From Shimazuella kribbensis DSM 45090 (lineage in GTDB: Bacteria; Bacillota; Bacilli; Thermoactinomycetales; Thermoactinomycetaceae): DNA of 64,000 bases. The first letter of the stretch is position 1. Each line of letters begins with the position of its first letter. The notes under the pieces were generated by a model, which saw nothing but the letters and a program-made list of their open reading frames with translations, had not been told where the DNA came from and did no database searches. This document shows positions 19,769 to 27,440 of this stretch, piece after piece. The stretch spans positions 1 through 64,000 of the forward strand of contig NZ_ATZF01000005.1 in assembly GCF_000428065.1 (NCBI RefSeq), in the 5' to 3' direction. A program made the translations under genes and the position numbers.

Positions 19769-19804
19769 AAAAAAGGCAAAATCTTTTCGAATTTGCCTTT
19801 TTCC
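19769..19804. terminator. Bidirectional terminator
   Basis: AAAAAAAGGCAAAATCTTTTCGAATTTGCCTTTTT (stem AAAGGCAAA / TTTGCCTTT) lies between two convergent genes. Confidence 0.8.
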
Positions 19805-19819
19805 TGTGTTTATGTGATA

Positions 19820-20182
19820 TTAACGGCAGGGAAGTCCATATCCACCATCCGAACCAGTATAAATATAAGTATCAGAGACATAACCATAGATAGGATATCC
19901 AGCATGATCTGTTCCGATTTGAATTTTATCCCAAATGTTGCTCGTTCCAAAGTAACCACTGACGGTAGAACCTGTTTTATAGCAGCGATAGTTTACAACT
20001 TGTCCATCATATACCCTACCGATCACCTTTCCTGTAGTGGTATTTGGATAATCTCGCACATAAATATAATTACCAGACGAACTTGTAACGACTTCATACC
20101 GTTGGTAAGCAAAAGCTTGTGATGTAAAGCCAAATACTGTTAAGACTAGGGCAAACATGGCTGTCATAGGAAATTTCTTCAT
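19820..20182 (-). CDS. Small secreted protein, probable SH3-like fold
   Basis: A 120-residue protein with a Sec signal peptide (MKKFPMTAMFALVLTVFGFTSQAFA, cleavage likely after QAFA) and a mature part rich in Gly, Tyr and Thr with alternating beta pattern: YIYVRDYPNTTTGKVIGRVY followed by VVNYRCYKTG and IYGYVSDTYIY. This resembles bacterial SH3 domains that bind peptidoglycan. Two cysteines (in YRCYK and the C-terminal LPCR) could form a disulfide. The start has AAGGGG upstream. Role unknown. Confidence 0.7.
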   Translation of the reverse strand: MKKFPMTAMFALVLTVFGFTSQAFAYQRYEVVTSSSGNYIYVRDYPNTTTGKVIGRVYDGQVVNYRCYKTGSTVSGYFGTSNIWDKIQIGTDHAGYPIYGYVSDTYIYTGSDGGYGLPCR

Positions 20183-20257
20183 GATGATACCCCTTTCATT
20201 TGGTCTAGTTCTAATATAATTTAAATTCTAAATGATAGAAAGAGGCTGACGAAGAAA

Positions 20258-20350
20258 ATGATAAGATGGTTGGGTAAAAATTTTTATTTTGTGTTGTTAT
20301 TTGTTTTGATTATTGTCTTTTTGGTTGTAATGGGCAGTCGATTTTTTTAA
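20258..20350 (+). CDS. Possible 30-residue membrane peptide
   Basis: A short open frame (begins MIRWLGKNFYFVLLFVLIIV, ends in GSRFF) with a basic N-terminus and one hydrophobic helix, the shape of a small single-pass membrane protein. Upstream AGAGG is 12 bases away and GAAG is nearer, so the ribosome site is mediocre. No homologue recognised. It might be chance in AT-rich DNA, but the clean amphipathic layout is suggestive. Confidence 0.35.
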   Translation: MIRWLGKNFYFVLLFVLIIVFLVVMGSRFF

Positions 20351-20555
20351 GTAGATGAAGTTTGCTAGATGGACTTTGGAAAATAGTGTTGCTTTAAAAA
20401 ATGTATTCCGGCAACTAAAAAATACAGGTTTTCATGTTATGTTACAGCTTTCATTTTTTCTGAGCTTATTTCCTTTTGCCGATAGTAGCTGAAGCGATAG
20501 TATTTTCACTAGAATCAATAGGTTAGGAAGGTGATTGTGAATAACCTCTCGTGAT
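20351..20555. other. Intergenic stretch without recognisable gene
   Basis: AT-rich sequence with only a weak 45-codon frame starting near 20355 that lacks family resemblance and a good ribosome site. It lies within a decayed region. Confidence 0.35.
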
Positions 20556-20620
20556 AAAAACCACCTAGCTAGTAGAACTGGTTAACAACCATGTACACTT
20601 TACTAGTTAGGTGGTTTTTT
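20556..20620. terminator. Large hairpin/terminator
   Basis: AAAAACCACCTAGCTAGTA pairs with TACTAGTTAGGTGGTTTTTT across a 27-base loop, with A and T runs at both ends. No intact gene uses it; it probably ended a lost gene. Confidence 0.65.
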
Positions 20621-20690
20621 AGAGCAGTTTCGCAGATATTTTATCCTTTAATTGCCTTTTATCTTTTGACAATCCAGTATGTAGGGGCAC
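20616..20690 (-). pseudogene. Gene-end relic, copy 1 of a duplicated fragment
   Basis: Read on the reverse strand, this gives LHTGLSKDKRQLKDKISAKLL then a stop (quoted core LHTGLSKDK). Twenty-seven bases at 20658-20684 are identical to 21692-21718, and the flanking AGAGCAGTTT is also shared. Neither copy has an intact upstream part, so both look like the decayed 3' ends of one gene family. Confidence 0.55.
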
Positions 20691-20880
20691 CGCCAACATT
20701 CTGTAAAAATCCTACGCTAAGATATTCTGCGGTGAAAATTGAACCGATCGAAAAAAGGAATGGTTCATTTTATTAGGTCTATAAAGCTAAACACTGATCG
20801 AGATCCATGCGAAATTCACTGTATGGATTGATATGGTTGTAAATAAGAGGAGTGAGAGCACGGTAGTCTTCATCTGTCCG

Positions 20881-21243
20881 TTATGGGTTAAATGGTTCTA
20901 CCTTAATTGAATCAATGACAGATGATTTCCCATTTTTCTTATAGTGAAAGATCAATGCATATTTCTTCGCTTTGTAGACATCCCTTATGACAACATCACC
21001 ATCGGTTTCGCTATTTATACTCTCACCCAATACCTTATGTACTTCATCAGAGGTTATTTTTTTATAAGCATCAATATTAGACACTTGCTTTCCATCCTCT
21101 GCTAATGATTTCGCTTCTTTTAAAAGTTGTTCATGATTTTGTTTTTCAGAAACTTGAGTCGCAGAAGTATCATTTGCAAAGCTGTCGTTATTTGAAATAA
21201 CGCATCCTCCAAGTATGGCTCCAACTGCTAGTGTGGTTACCAT
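20881..21243 (-). CDS. Small lipoprotein, N-terminus possibly truncated
   Basis: A 120-residue protein with a lipobox LGGC (Cys at residue 14 from ATG 21243), followed by a Ser/Asn-rich linker and a soluble domain with the pattern DAYKKITSDEVHKVLG ... VVIRDVYKAKKYALIFHYKKNGK. No family recognised. The signal is short and lacks the usual N-terminal Lys/Arg unless the upstream R-V-K-I-L codons are included, and these have only TTG as a start and no ribosome site. The recombinase relic ends 13 bases upstream, so an insertion or deletion may have removed the original start. It may be a pseudogene. Confidence 0.5.
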   Translation of the reverse strand: MVTTLAVGAILGGCVISNNDSFANDTSATQVSEKQNHEQLLKEAKSLAEDGKQVSNIDAYKKITSDEVHKVLGESINSETDGDVVIRDVYKAKKYALIFHYKKNGKSSVIDSIKVEPFNP

Positions 21244-21258
21244 CAAAATTTTTACTCG

Positions 21259-21504
21259 TCAATTGTTCTGCCATCTTGTATATCTCACTATTTCTAGAAT
21301 TTGTTTTTTCTCTTTTGTCAAAGTGCTCAGATTCATCTGTGGTCGCCCAAGATGTTTCCCTTTGGATTTTGCAACTGTGATCCCTTCGACTTGACGTATT
21401 TTAATCGTCCCCCTTTCCTGTTGAGCCAAAGTAGTATAAACCTCGATGATAATATTATTAATTATATCGATTACCCAATCTTGACATTCGGCTTTTTCGG
21501 ATGA
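21259..21504 (-). pseudogene. Serine recombinase (resolvase) fragment
   Basis: An open stretch without a start codon between in-frame stops. It reads ...INNIIIEVYTTLAQQER, GTIKIRQVEGITVAKSKGKH and LGRPQMNL, the end of the long E helix and the linker typical of small serine recombinases (resolvase/invertase family). The catalytic N-terminal domain with the active Ser and the C-terminal helix-turn-helix are both missing or unreadable. It is a relic of a transposon or integrated element next to the GC-rich peptide gene. Confidence 0.8.
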
Positions 21505-21648
21505 TTATTTTTTGATTCTAATCATTTCTTACAAAAAGGAAATTAGTATAAGGAGAATTGTTTATTTAGTTCTCCTATTTATTAAAAAAGCCCAATAGTA
21601 GAATGTACGTGGTTTCTTAACCAGTTCTTCTATCCAGTTTGGATTTTT

Positions 21649-21808
21649 AAGAGCAGTTTAGCCGTTACACGATACTCTGTCTTCCATTACCTTTATCTTT
21701 TGACAATCCAGTATGTAGTGCTCTTTCATTTGTTTCTTTTATTTTTTCCCAAGTGGAACGCGTATCAATTTCTTCAAGGGACAAATTTTCAAAGATAGGA
21801 ACAGGAAT
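21649..21808 (-). pseudogene. Gene-end relic, copy 2 of a duplicated fragment
   Basis: The reverse-strand open frame from 21808 to 21665 reads IPVPIFENLSLEEIDTRSTW, then EKIKETNERALHTGLSKDK and a stop. The ALHTGLSKDK part and its DNA match copy 1 near 20658-20684 exactly over 27 bases. There is no start codon; it looks like the C-terminal piece of an unidentified protein. Confidence 0.5.
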
Positions 21809-21918
21809 TTATAATTTATTTTATTCGGAATATTTTATTGAAAATGTGCACTATTTACTTTAATATATAACTAGATAGTCCTCAGCCAGAGGAACCTAGA
21901 GAAAAGAGAAAAAGAACA

Positions 21919-22107
21919 ATGAGGTGCGCACTGGAAACTTCAGGTGCGGTGTCTTTGATCACCCCTGAGAGGGTGACCGAGGAGACTGCAAGTGAGTTGA
22001 CGGAGGCAACCGACACGGAGGAGATGGCGAAGGTGGCCTGTGTTGGCCCCTTCTGCTACATTCCGCCGTGGTGCAAGATGATGGGAGAGTGTGCCCGGGC
22101 TGTATAA
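21919..22107 (+). CDS. GC-rich gene for a 62-residue cysteine-rich peptide (RiPP-precursor-like or secreted peptide)
   Basis: The peptide has an acidic Thr/Glu-rich N-terminal part (LITPERVTEETASELTEATD) and a C-terminal VACVGPFCYIPPWCKMMGEC with four cysteines spaced 4, 5 and 5 residues apart, ending ARAV. That division into an acidic leader and a Cys-rich core is the layout of ribosomally made, modified peptides, but no modification enzyme or exporter is nearby, and it has no Sec signal. The 60 bases 21961-22020 have 37 G/C, unlike the AT-rich flanks. The ribosome site is weak (AGAGAAAAGAGAAAAAG). A strong terminator follows within 25 bases. Function unknown. Confidence 0.55.
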   Translation: MRCALETSGAVSLITPERVTEETASELTEATDTEEMAKVACVGPFCYIPPWCKMMGECARAV

Positions 22108-22129
22108 GCTCGAAACTTTCTCCTGAAAA

Positions 22130-22158
22130 GATCCCCGTCCTATTGCAGGACGGGGATC
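22130..22158 (+). terminator. Strong hairpin after the Cys-rich peptide gene
   Basis: GATCCCCGTCC / GGACGGGGATC is a perfect 11-base-pair stem with a 7-base loop, then CTGTCATTTCT. It is GC-rich like the gene it follows, so it belongs to the same transferred segment. Confidence 0.85.
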
Positions 22159-22276
22159 TGTCATTTCTGATGAATGAATTAGTATGATCTGAAAAATTTA
22201 GTTATACATACGCCACTAATTTGTTCTTATTCATTTTCATGTGTGATAACCTCTGAAAATCCATGATTACTCTTTA

Positions 22277-22328
22277 AAAAGCCCAAATAGTAGACAATAT
22301 TTATTGTCCATTACTTGGGCTTTTTTTA
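22277..22328 (-). terminator. Terminator at the end of the dnaI unit
   Basis: AAAGCCCAAATAGTAGACAA pairs with TTGTCCATTACTTGGGCTTT with A and T runs at both sides. It lies immediately past the stop of the reverse-strand dnaI gene. Confidence 0.85.
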
Positions 22329-23267
22329 TTAGATATTGTTTTCACTTCTGCGATTTACTCCATCTACATAAATAGGTTGAACAAAATGTTTGATCCTCTC
22401 CATGATCCGTTTCCCTTTTATTGGTTCGTCTCCTCCTTTGGGAGTATTAGAAAAGTATTCTTCTAATTCGTCCAAAGTAAGGTTAGAAGTAAAGATAATG
22501 GGTAGTTTTTCCGTCATACGATATTGCAAGATAACGCCTAAAATATCGTCACGAATCCATGGAGTCAAAGACTCTGCACCAATGTCATCTAAAATAAGCA
22601 GAGGTACAGTTTTAACAGTTTCTAACTTGTCCGAGATCAGTTGTCCATTTTGTGAGATGGCATTTTTCATTTCAGAAAAGAGAGCTGAAGTATGGATCAT
22701 CAAGGTAGAGACACCATAGAAGGCTAGTTCATTCATAATAGCCCCTGCTAAGTAACTTTTCCCTACACCAAAGGGACCATATAAATAAAGTCCTTTAGTA
22801 GTTTTACCTTCTCGAAAAGGAATACAAAAATGAAGGGCTGCTTGAAAGGCTTTTGCTCGTTTTGCTTCCAGTGCAAATGTCTCAAATGTTGCTTCTCGAA
22901 TATCGGAAGGGATTTGTTGGCATTGAATAAGAGAGCTGCGTCTTTTGGCTTCTTCATCCGCCAATTGAAAGCGACATGGCTTCATCTGTAAGTCAAGATA
23001 GCCATTGTATTCCATTAGTTCTGGAGAGTGACCTTTGATCAAGTTGCTACAACCTTCTAATCCCCGGCAACTGTCACAAGCTGTTTTTTCTGTAACATAT
23101 TGTCCCACATTGGAAAGAGATCGCCAATAAGTGGATAGTGGAATATGGGGATTTTCTTGCATAAAGGATTGGAGACGTTTGTTTTGTTTCAATCGACCAA
23201 AGACAGCTCGTTTTGCTTTCTCTGCACCACTGCTAGAGAAAGGAGAAACTTGTTTTAATGCTTTCAT
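22329..23267 (-). CDS. dnaI: Primosomal protein DnaI (replicative helicase loader)
   Basis: A 312-residue AAA+ ATPase that loads the replicative helicase onto DNA. The N-terminal domain carries the zinc-ligand cysteines typical of DnaI (Cys64, Cys67, Cys73, Cys98). The AAA+ domain has Walker A GPFGVGKSYLAG, Walker B VPLLILDDIGAE and sensor 1 IIFTSN. ATG 23267 is chosen because AGGAGGG lies nine bases before it but abuts the upstream ATG at 23276. In Bacillus dnaI follows dnaB; here no DnaB gene is next to it, and it lies downstream of the dap operon after a short gap (dapL stops 22 bases before), so it may be co-transcribed with dap genes. Confidence 0.93.
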   Translation of the reverse strand: MKALKQVSPFSSSGAEKAKRAVFGRLKQNKRLQSFMQENPHIPLSTYWRSLSNVGQYVTEKTACDSCRGLEGCSNLIKGHSPELMEYNGYLDLQMKPCRFQLADEEAKRRSSLIQCQQIPSDIREATFETFALEAKRAKAFQAALHFCIPFREGKTTKGLYLYGPFGVGKSYLAGAIMNELAFYGVSTLMIHTSALFSEMKNAISQNGQLISDKLETVKTVPLLILDDIGAESLTPWIRDDILGVILQYRMTEKLPIIFTSNLTLDELEEYFSNTPKGGDEPIKGKRIMERIKHFVQPIYVDGVNRRSENNI

Positions 23268-23288
23268 CCAATGCATCCCTCCTATCCG

Positions 23289-24413
23289 TTAATTTCCGAT
23301 TTCCTCCAGATAACGGATCATCGTGTCTATACCTACTCCGATCGCATTTTCATCAGGAGTAATTTTGGAATGATGTAACCCATAGGGGGTATTTGCACCA
23401 AGCCAAAATAAAAATCCTGGAATTTCTTTTAAGAAATAACCAAAGTCTTCACCAGTCATTGCTGCTTGACATTCAACTAATTGGTAACCAGTGTTTTCTT
23501 TTACCCAGTCCATGAATTGGGTTGTGACTGCAGCATGGTTTGTAACGTCGACATATTGCACGCCCCAATTTAAAACAGCTTCACATTGAAAACTTGTACC
23601 GATTCCTGCGACAATTTCTTTCACTCGCTGCTGGATTTTTTTCATCGTCTCTAACGAAAGGGTGCGTATGGTGCCTTTTAACTCCGCAACACCCGCTATG
23701 ATGTTTTCTTTGGTGCCTGCTGTCAATTTGCCAACAGTAACGACAGCGGAGTCCAAAGGATTGATATTACGAGAGACGATAGTTTGAAGTTGAGTGAACA
23801 ATTGAGTAGCAGCTACGACCATATCATTTGTTTGATGAGGGTAGGCGGCATGACCAGATTTCCCGATTAATTGGATGTTGATCTCAGACGTATTCGCAAA
23901 TAAAATACCAGGACGTGTAGCGATTGTGCCTACAGGATATTCTGGAGCGATATGCAGGGCAAAAATCATATCTGGTCTCCATGTTTGGAATTCGATGCTT
24001 TGCATCATGGGTTCTGCTCCGCCAGGACCTTCTTCCGCTGGTTGGAACATAAAAATGAGATCATCTTGTACAGGATGATGCGCAAAATGATGAATCAAAC
24101 CTAAAGCAATCGTCATATGGAGATCATGTCCACATGCATGCATGAACCCTGGGTGTTTGGATTGAAAATCATAACCTGTCTCTTCTTGTACTGGGAGGCC
24201 ATCTATATCGGTTCGATAACCGATCCGTTTACGTGGATTGGTTCCTGCGACTTTGACAATAATCCCAGTTCTCCACGTTTGTAGTTCTATATTTGGCAGG
24301 TCTTGCAGTTGTGATAAAAGAAATGCTTGTGTTTTTTCTTCTAGGAAACCTGGTTCTGGTATTTGATGAAGCTGTCGTCTGATTTGTATCCATTTATCCA
24401 AAGAAACAGTCAT
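23289..24413 (-). CDS. dapL: N-acetyldiaminopimelate deacetylase
   Basis: A 374-residue M20-family metallohydrolase, the last step of the acetylated lysine/diaminopimelate route in Bacillales (removal of acetyl from N-acetyl-LL-diaminopimelate; Bacillus YkuR). Dimetal motifs are HACGHDLHMTIAL, then PAEEGPGGAEPM with the catalytic Glu pair, and the late GEDFGYFL with the His in LHHSK. The next gene upstream, patA, ends five bases before its start, and dapH precedes that, so all three steps are encoded together. Confidence 0.88.
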   Translation of the reverse strand: MTVSLDKWIQIRRQLHQIPEPGFLEEKTQAFLLSQLQDLPNIELQTWRTGIIVKVAGTNPRKRIGYRTDIDGLPVQEETGYDFQSKHPGFMHACGHDLHMTIALGLIHHFAHHPVQDDLIFMFQPAEEGPGGAEPMMQSIEFQTWRPDMIFALHIAPEYPVGTIATRPGILFANTSEINIQLIGKSGHAAYPHQTNDMVVAATQLFTQLQTIVSRNINPLDSAVVTVGKLTAGTKENIIAGVAELKGTIRTLSLETMKKIQQRVKEIVAGIGTSFQCEAVLNWGVQYVDVTNHAAVTTQFMDWVKENTGYQLVECQAAMTGEDFGYFLKEIPGFLFWLGANTPYGLHHSKITPDENAIGVGIDTMIRYLEEIGN

Positions 24414-24418
24414 TTTCG

Positions 24419-25621
24419 TTACTCCATTTTCGTTAATAATTGATGGAAAGTATTCATAAAGATTTTTACTTCTTCTTTCGTCAAAGTCAAAGGCGGTAAT
24501 AAGCGAATAACAGTTCCAGCTGTAATATTAATCAGAATGCCTTTTTCTAAAAATGCTTTTTGTAGATTTTGAATGGATGATTTGTCTAGTGTAGTAATGA
24601 TTCCAATCATCATACCACGACCATTAATTTGTTCCACAAGAGCCGGAAATTTCCTCTGAAGTACTTGTAATTCACTCCATAAAAAATCTGCGACTTCTTT
24701 TCCTTTTTCCATCTGTTTTTGATCAATGAGTACATCTAGAACAGCATTTCCAAGAGCTGTAGATAGGGGAGATGGAGAGAAGGTTGTACCATGATCACCA
24801 GGCTGAAAACTATCTTTTAGTTTTGATCCAGCGAGAATCCCACCAAGAGGTAGACCGCCGCCGATTCCTTTGGCAAATAGAACTAAATCAGGTTTTAGGT
24901 CATAAGCTTGGTAAGCAAATAAGGAACCTGTTCTACCCACTCCTGTTTGGATTTCGTCCAAACAAAGTAAGATATCTTTTTCAAGACAGAGAGATTGGGC
25001 CGTTTGCAGAAATTCCTCAGTGAGTGGTAAAATCCCGCCTGCACCGAGGATGGGTTCTACTAGTATCGCAGCAGGATTGTTTTGCTCACAAATTTCTTTT
25101 AAGGCTTTTGTGTCATTCATTTCTACTTCGTAAATCGTAATTGGTAGTGTTGGAAAGTCTTGATAAATACCAGATTGTCGCGTTAGACGTAAAGCTCCTA
25201 GCGTTCTACCATGAAAACTATTTCTTAGAACGATGATTCCATCTTTCCCATCGTTGCGTTTTGCCGTCCACTTGTGAATGCTCTTAATGGCCGCTTCCGT
25301 CGCTTCCGCACCAGTACTGCAAAAATAAACTTTGCCATCTCCAATGGTATGCTGGATCAACCGTTTTGCTAGCTGAATAGCTGGTGGATTGTAGAAAAAA
25401 TTGGAGATATGAAGGAAGCGCTCAGCTTGTGTAGCCAGCGCATTCATTAAGTACGGATGGGAGTGTCCGAGTATATTTACTGCAAGTCCAGTAAATAGAT
25501 CCAAATATCGTTTTTGATTGGTGTCATAAAGATAATTGCCTTTGGCATGATCAATCACGATGGGTAAACGGCTATAAGTGGACATGATATATTCATGATC
25601 CAGTGAGGCCCAATCCGCCAT
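24419..25621 (-). CDS. patA: N-acetyl-LL-diaminopimelate aminotransferase (class III, acetylornithine-type)
   Basis: A 400-residue PLP-dependent class III aminotransferase. The PLP lysine is Lys251 in LFAKGIGGGLPLG; the Asp in LCLDEIQTGVGRTG and the CSTGAEATEAAIK phosphate-binding region are present. By sequence alone it could be acetylornithine aminotransferase, but its place between dapH and dapL points to transamination of N-acetyl-L-2-amino-6-oxopimelate. In Bacillus subtilis the enzyme for this step (PatA) is of a different fold class, so this assignment is a context inference and the gene symbol is functional rather than orthologous. Confidence 0.7.
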   Translation of the reverse strand: MADWASLDHEYIMSTYSRLPIVIDHAKGNYLYDTNQKRYLDLFTGLAVNILGHSHPYLMNALATQAERFLHISNFFYNPPAIQLAKRLIQHTIGDGKVYFCSTGAEATEAAIKSIHKWTAKRNDGKDGIIVLRNSFHGRTLGALRLTRQSGIYQDFPTLPITIYEVEMNDTKALKEICEQNNPAAILVEPILGAGGILPLTEEFLQTAQSLCLEKDILLCLDEIQTGVGRTGSLFAYQAYDLKPDLVLFAKGIGGGLPLGGILAGSKLKDSFQPGDHGTTFSPSPLSTALGNAVLDVLIDQKQMEKGKEVADFLWSELQVLQRKFPALVEQINGRGMMIGIITTLDKSSIQNLQKAFLEKGILINITAGTVIRLLPPLTLTKEEVKIFMNTFHQLLTKME

Positions 25622-25636
25622 GTTCTTATTGACCTC

Positions 25637-26347
25637 CTATAGGTTACGAAGATCTGCTAAGATTTCCGTTTTGGATTTCGTTTTTTCATCGATTTCCTTG
25701 ATAACTCGAGCAGGAGTCCCAGCTACGACTACATTTGGTGGTACATCTTGAGTTACAACGGCACCTGCAGCTACTACCGAGCCGTGTCCTACCGTAACTC
25801 CTTCTAAAATAACGGCATTTGCTCCGATCAAGACTTCATCTTCGATCGTTACCGGAGCAGCAGAAGGAGGTTCAATTACTCCAGCGATAACCGCTCCTGC
25901 ACCGATATGGCAGTTTTTTCCGATATGTCCACGTCCGCCAACTACAGCATTCATGTCAATCATGGTACCTTCACCAATCACGGCTCCAATATTAATGACA
26001 GCACCCATCATAATAATTGCTTGTTTTTCGATTTGCACATGTTCGCGAATAATTGCACCAGGTTCAATACGCGCTTCTACGTCTTTTAAGTCTAGCAAAG
26101 GAACACCAGAGTTACGGCGGTCGTTTTCTACGACATAATCTTCTATATCAGCTTTATGATCAGCTAGAACAGGCTCAATATCAGTCCAGTTGCCAAATAG
26201 GACGCCAGAGTTAGCAGAGAAGAAAGTTTGTACTTCTTCTGGAAAGGAAAGTTTCTCAAGGTTACCCTTTATGTACACTTTAACAGGTGTTTTCTTTGTA
26301 GATTTTGCTATATATTGGACAAGCTCCTCAGAGTTTAAATGTTGCAT
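25637..26347 (-). CDS. dapH: 2,3,4,5-tetrahydropyridine-2,6-dicarboxylate N-acetyltransferase
   Basis: A 236-residue left-handed beta-helix acetyltransferase: an N-terminal DapH domain (residues about 1-85) then hexapeptide repeats (for example [20 protein letters not shown], and [20 protein letters not shown]). The IEPPSAAPV segment is characteristic of DapH. It uses acetyl-CoA on tetrahydrodipicolinate for lysine and cell-wall meso-diaminopimelate synthesis. Length matches the Bacillus enzyme (YkuQ, 236). It is the first gene of the unit dapH-patA-dapL; I see no lysine riboswitch upstream. Confidence 0.93.
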   Translation of the reverse strand: MQHLNSEELVQYIAKSTKKTPVKVYIKGNLEKLSFPEEVQTFFSANSGVLFGNWTDIEPVLADHKADIEDYVVENDRRNSGVPLLDLKDVEARIEPGAIIREHVQIEKQAIIMMGAVINIGAVIGEGTMIDMNAVVGGRGHIGKNCHIGAGAVIAGVIEPPSAAPVTIEDEVLIGANAVILEGVTVGHGSVVAAGAVVTQDVPPNVVVAGTPARVIKEIDEKTKSKTEILADLRNL

Positions 26348-26529
26348 GTATCTTCATCCTTTCAATCAATCTTAAGTCAAAAGTATAACATAACACAGGA
26401 GGCAGTGACTGCCTCGAATCAGAAAATACATTTTACATATGTTGGACAATGGTATATCTCTGTACACTCTTTCTTGTTAGATTTTTCATACTTATCATCC
26501 GAGTTAAATTAGAATGAAGACAAGGTGAG

Positions 26530-27306
26530 GTGGATAAAAAAGACATGCATAATCTGATACTTGAAAAGATAGAAAACAATTTCTCGCAATTTTGGATGAA
26601 GTTTAAAATGAATGATGGTATTCGTTTTGAGGAAAGATCTCAATTGAGATGGATTGCATTACCAAGTATGCAACGAGTGCTTTATTCTCAGATAGAATGC
26701 GAAAAAGAATTAACGGAAACGATGAGTATTTTGAAGCAAGTAGGTGGAAAATGGGAATGGATTTTAAATCCATCCACTCAAACCAAAAGTTTAGCTTCTT
26801 TTTTAAAGAGACAATCTTTTTCCAAGACGAAGATACTCACTTGTATGGCTTTAGAGCGATCAAGATTAAAAGAAATACGTTTTCAACCTAATTTTGCATA
26901 CAGAAAAGTAGAGAATTTAGAGGACTTAAAAGTATGGATCTCTACTGCATCAAGTGTATATCGATTTATAGATGAGCAACAGAGTTTATATTTAAAAACA
27001 TTTACAAACAGTTTGCTATCATTGACAGACTTTGAATTTTATATAGGATATATTGATCAAAAGCCTGCTGTCACTACTCTTTTATTTCGACCCGAGAATG
27101 GAGTTTGTGGAATTTATTTGGTTGCTACAATAGAAGAAGAGCGAAAAAAAGGACTAGCAAGTACTCTTCTTCATGAATTGATTTGTCATAAGATTGATCC
27201 AAATGAAATTGTCATTCTACAATCGACAGAGAAGGGTAAAAATGTCTATCTGTCACTGGGGTTTCAAGACTATGGAGTGATGGATATTTTTCAGGGAAGC
27301 TTCTAA
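26530..27306 (+). CDS. GNAT family N-acetyltransferase
   Basis: A 258-residue protein whose C-terminal 120 residues form a GNAT domain: VCGIYLVATIEEERKKGLAS contains the strand and the acetyl-CoA loop (in place of the usual R/Q-x-x-G-x-G/A there is RKKGLAS), followed by TLLHELICHKI and VILQSTEKGKNVYLSLGF. The N-terminal half is variable, as in other two-domain acetyltransferases. The start is GTG 26530 with AAGGTGAGG just upstream. Substrate unknown. It is a single gene with a terminator after it. Confidence 0.75.
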   Translation: MDKKDMHNLILEKIENNFSQFWMKFKMNDGIRFEERSQLRWIALPSMQRVLYSQIECEKELTETMSILKQVGGKWEWILNPSTQTKSLASFLKRQSFSKTKILTCMALERSRLKEIRFQPNFAYRKVENLEDLKVWISTASSVYRFIDEQQSLYLKTFTNSLLSLTDFEFYIGYIDQKPAVTTLLFRPENGVCGIYLVATIEEERKKGLASTLLHELICHKIDPNEIVILQSTEKGKNVYLSLGFQDYGVMDIFQGSF

Positions 27307-27335
27307 ATATATCACTGAATACAAAAGATAAAATT

Positions 27336-27368
27336 AAAAATAATCCTGGGCAGGATTATTTTTAATTG
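27336..27368 (+). terminator. Terminator after the GNAT gene
   Basis: AAAAATAATCCTG / CAGGATTATTTTT hairpin followed by T residues. Confidence 0.8.
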
Positions 27369-27398
27369 AAGGTTTGGCATTATTTTTTTTAACAAAAA

Positions 27399-27430
27399 AG
27401 TTAGAACTCCAAAAGGAGTTCTTTTTAATA
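27399..27430 (-). terminator. Terminator after the HTH-TPR regulator gene
   Basis: AAAGTTAGAACTCC AAAA GGAGTTCTTTTT; on the reverse strand the hairpin is followed by a U run. Confidence 0.8.
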
Positions 27431-27440
27431 GCAAAATAGA

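Noticed and set aside
20591-20776. 61-codon plus-strand frame
   Set aside because: It lies antisense over the terminator and the duplicated gene-end relic, whose reverse reading explains the sequence better.
26348-26529. Lysine riboswitch upstream of dapH
   Set aside because: No L-box-like conserved segments are seen; the only feature is a small GGCAGTGACTGCC palindrome.
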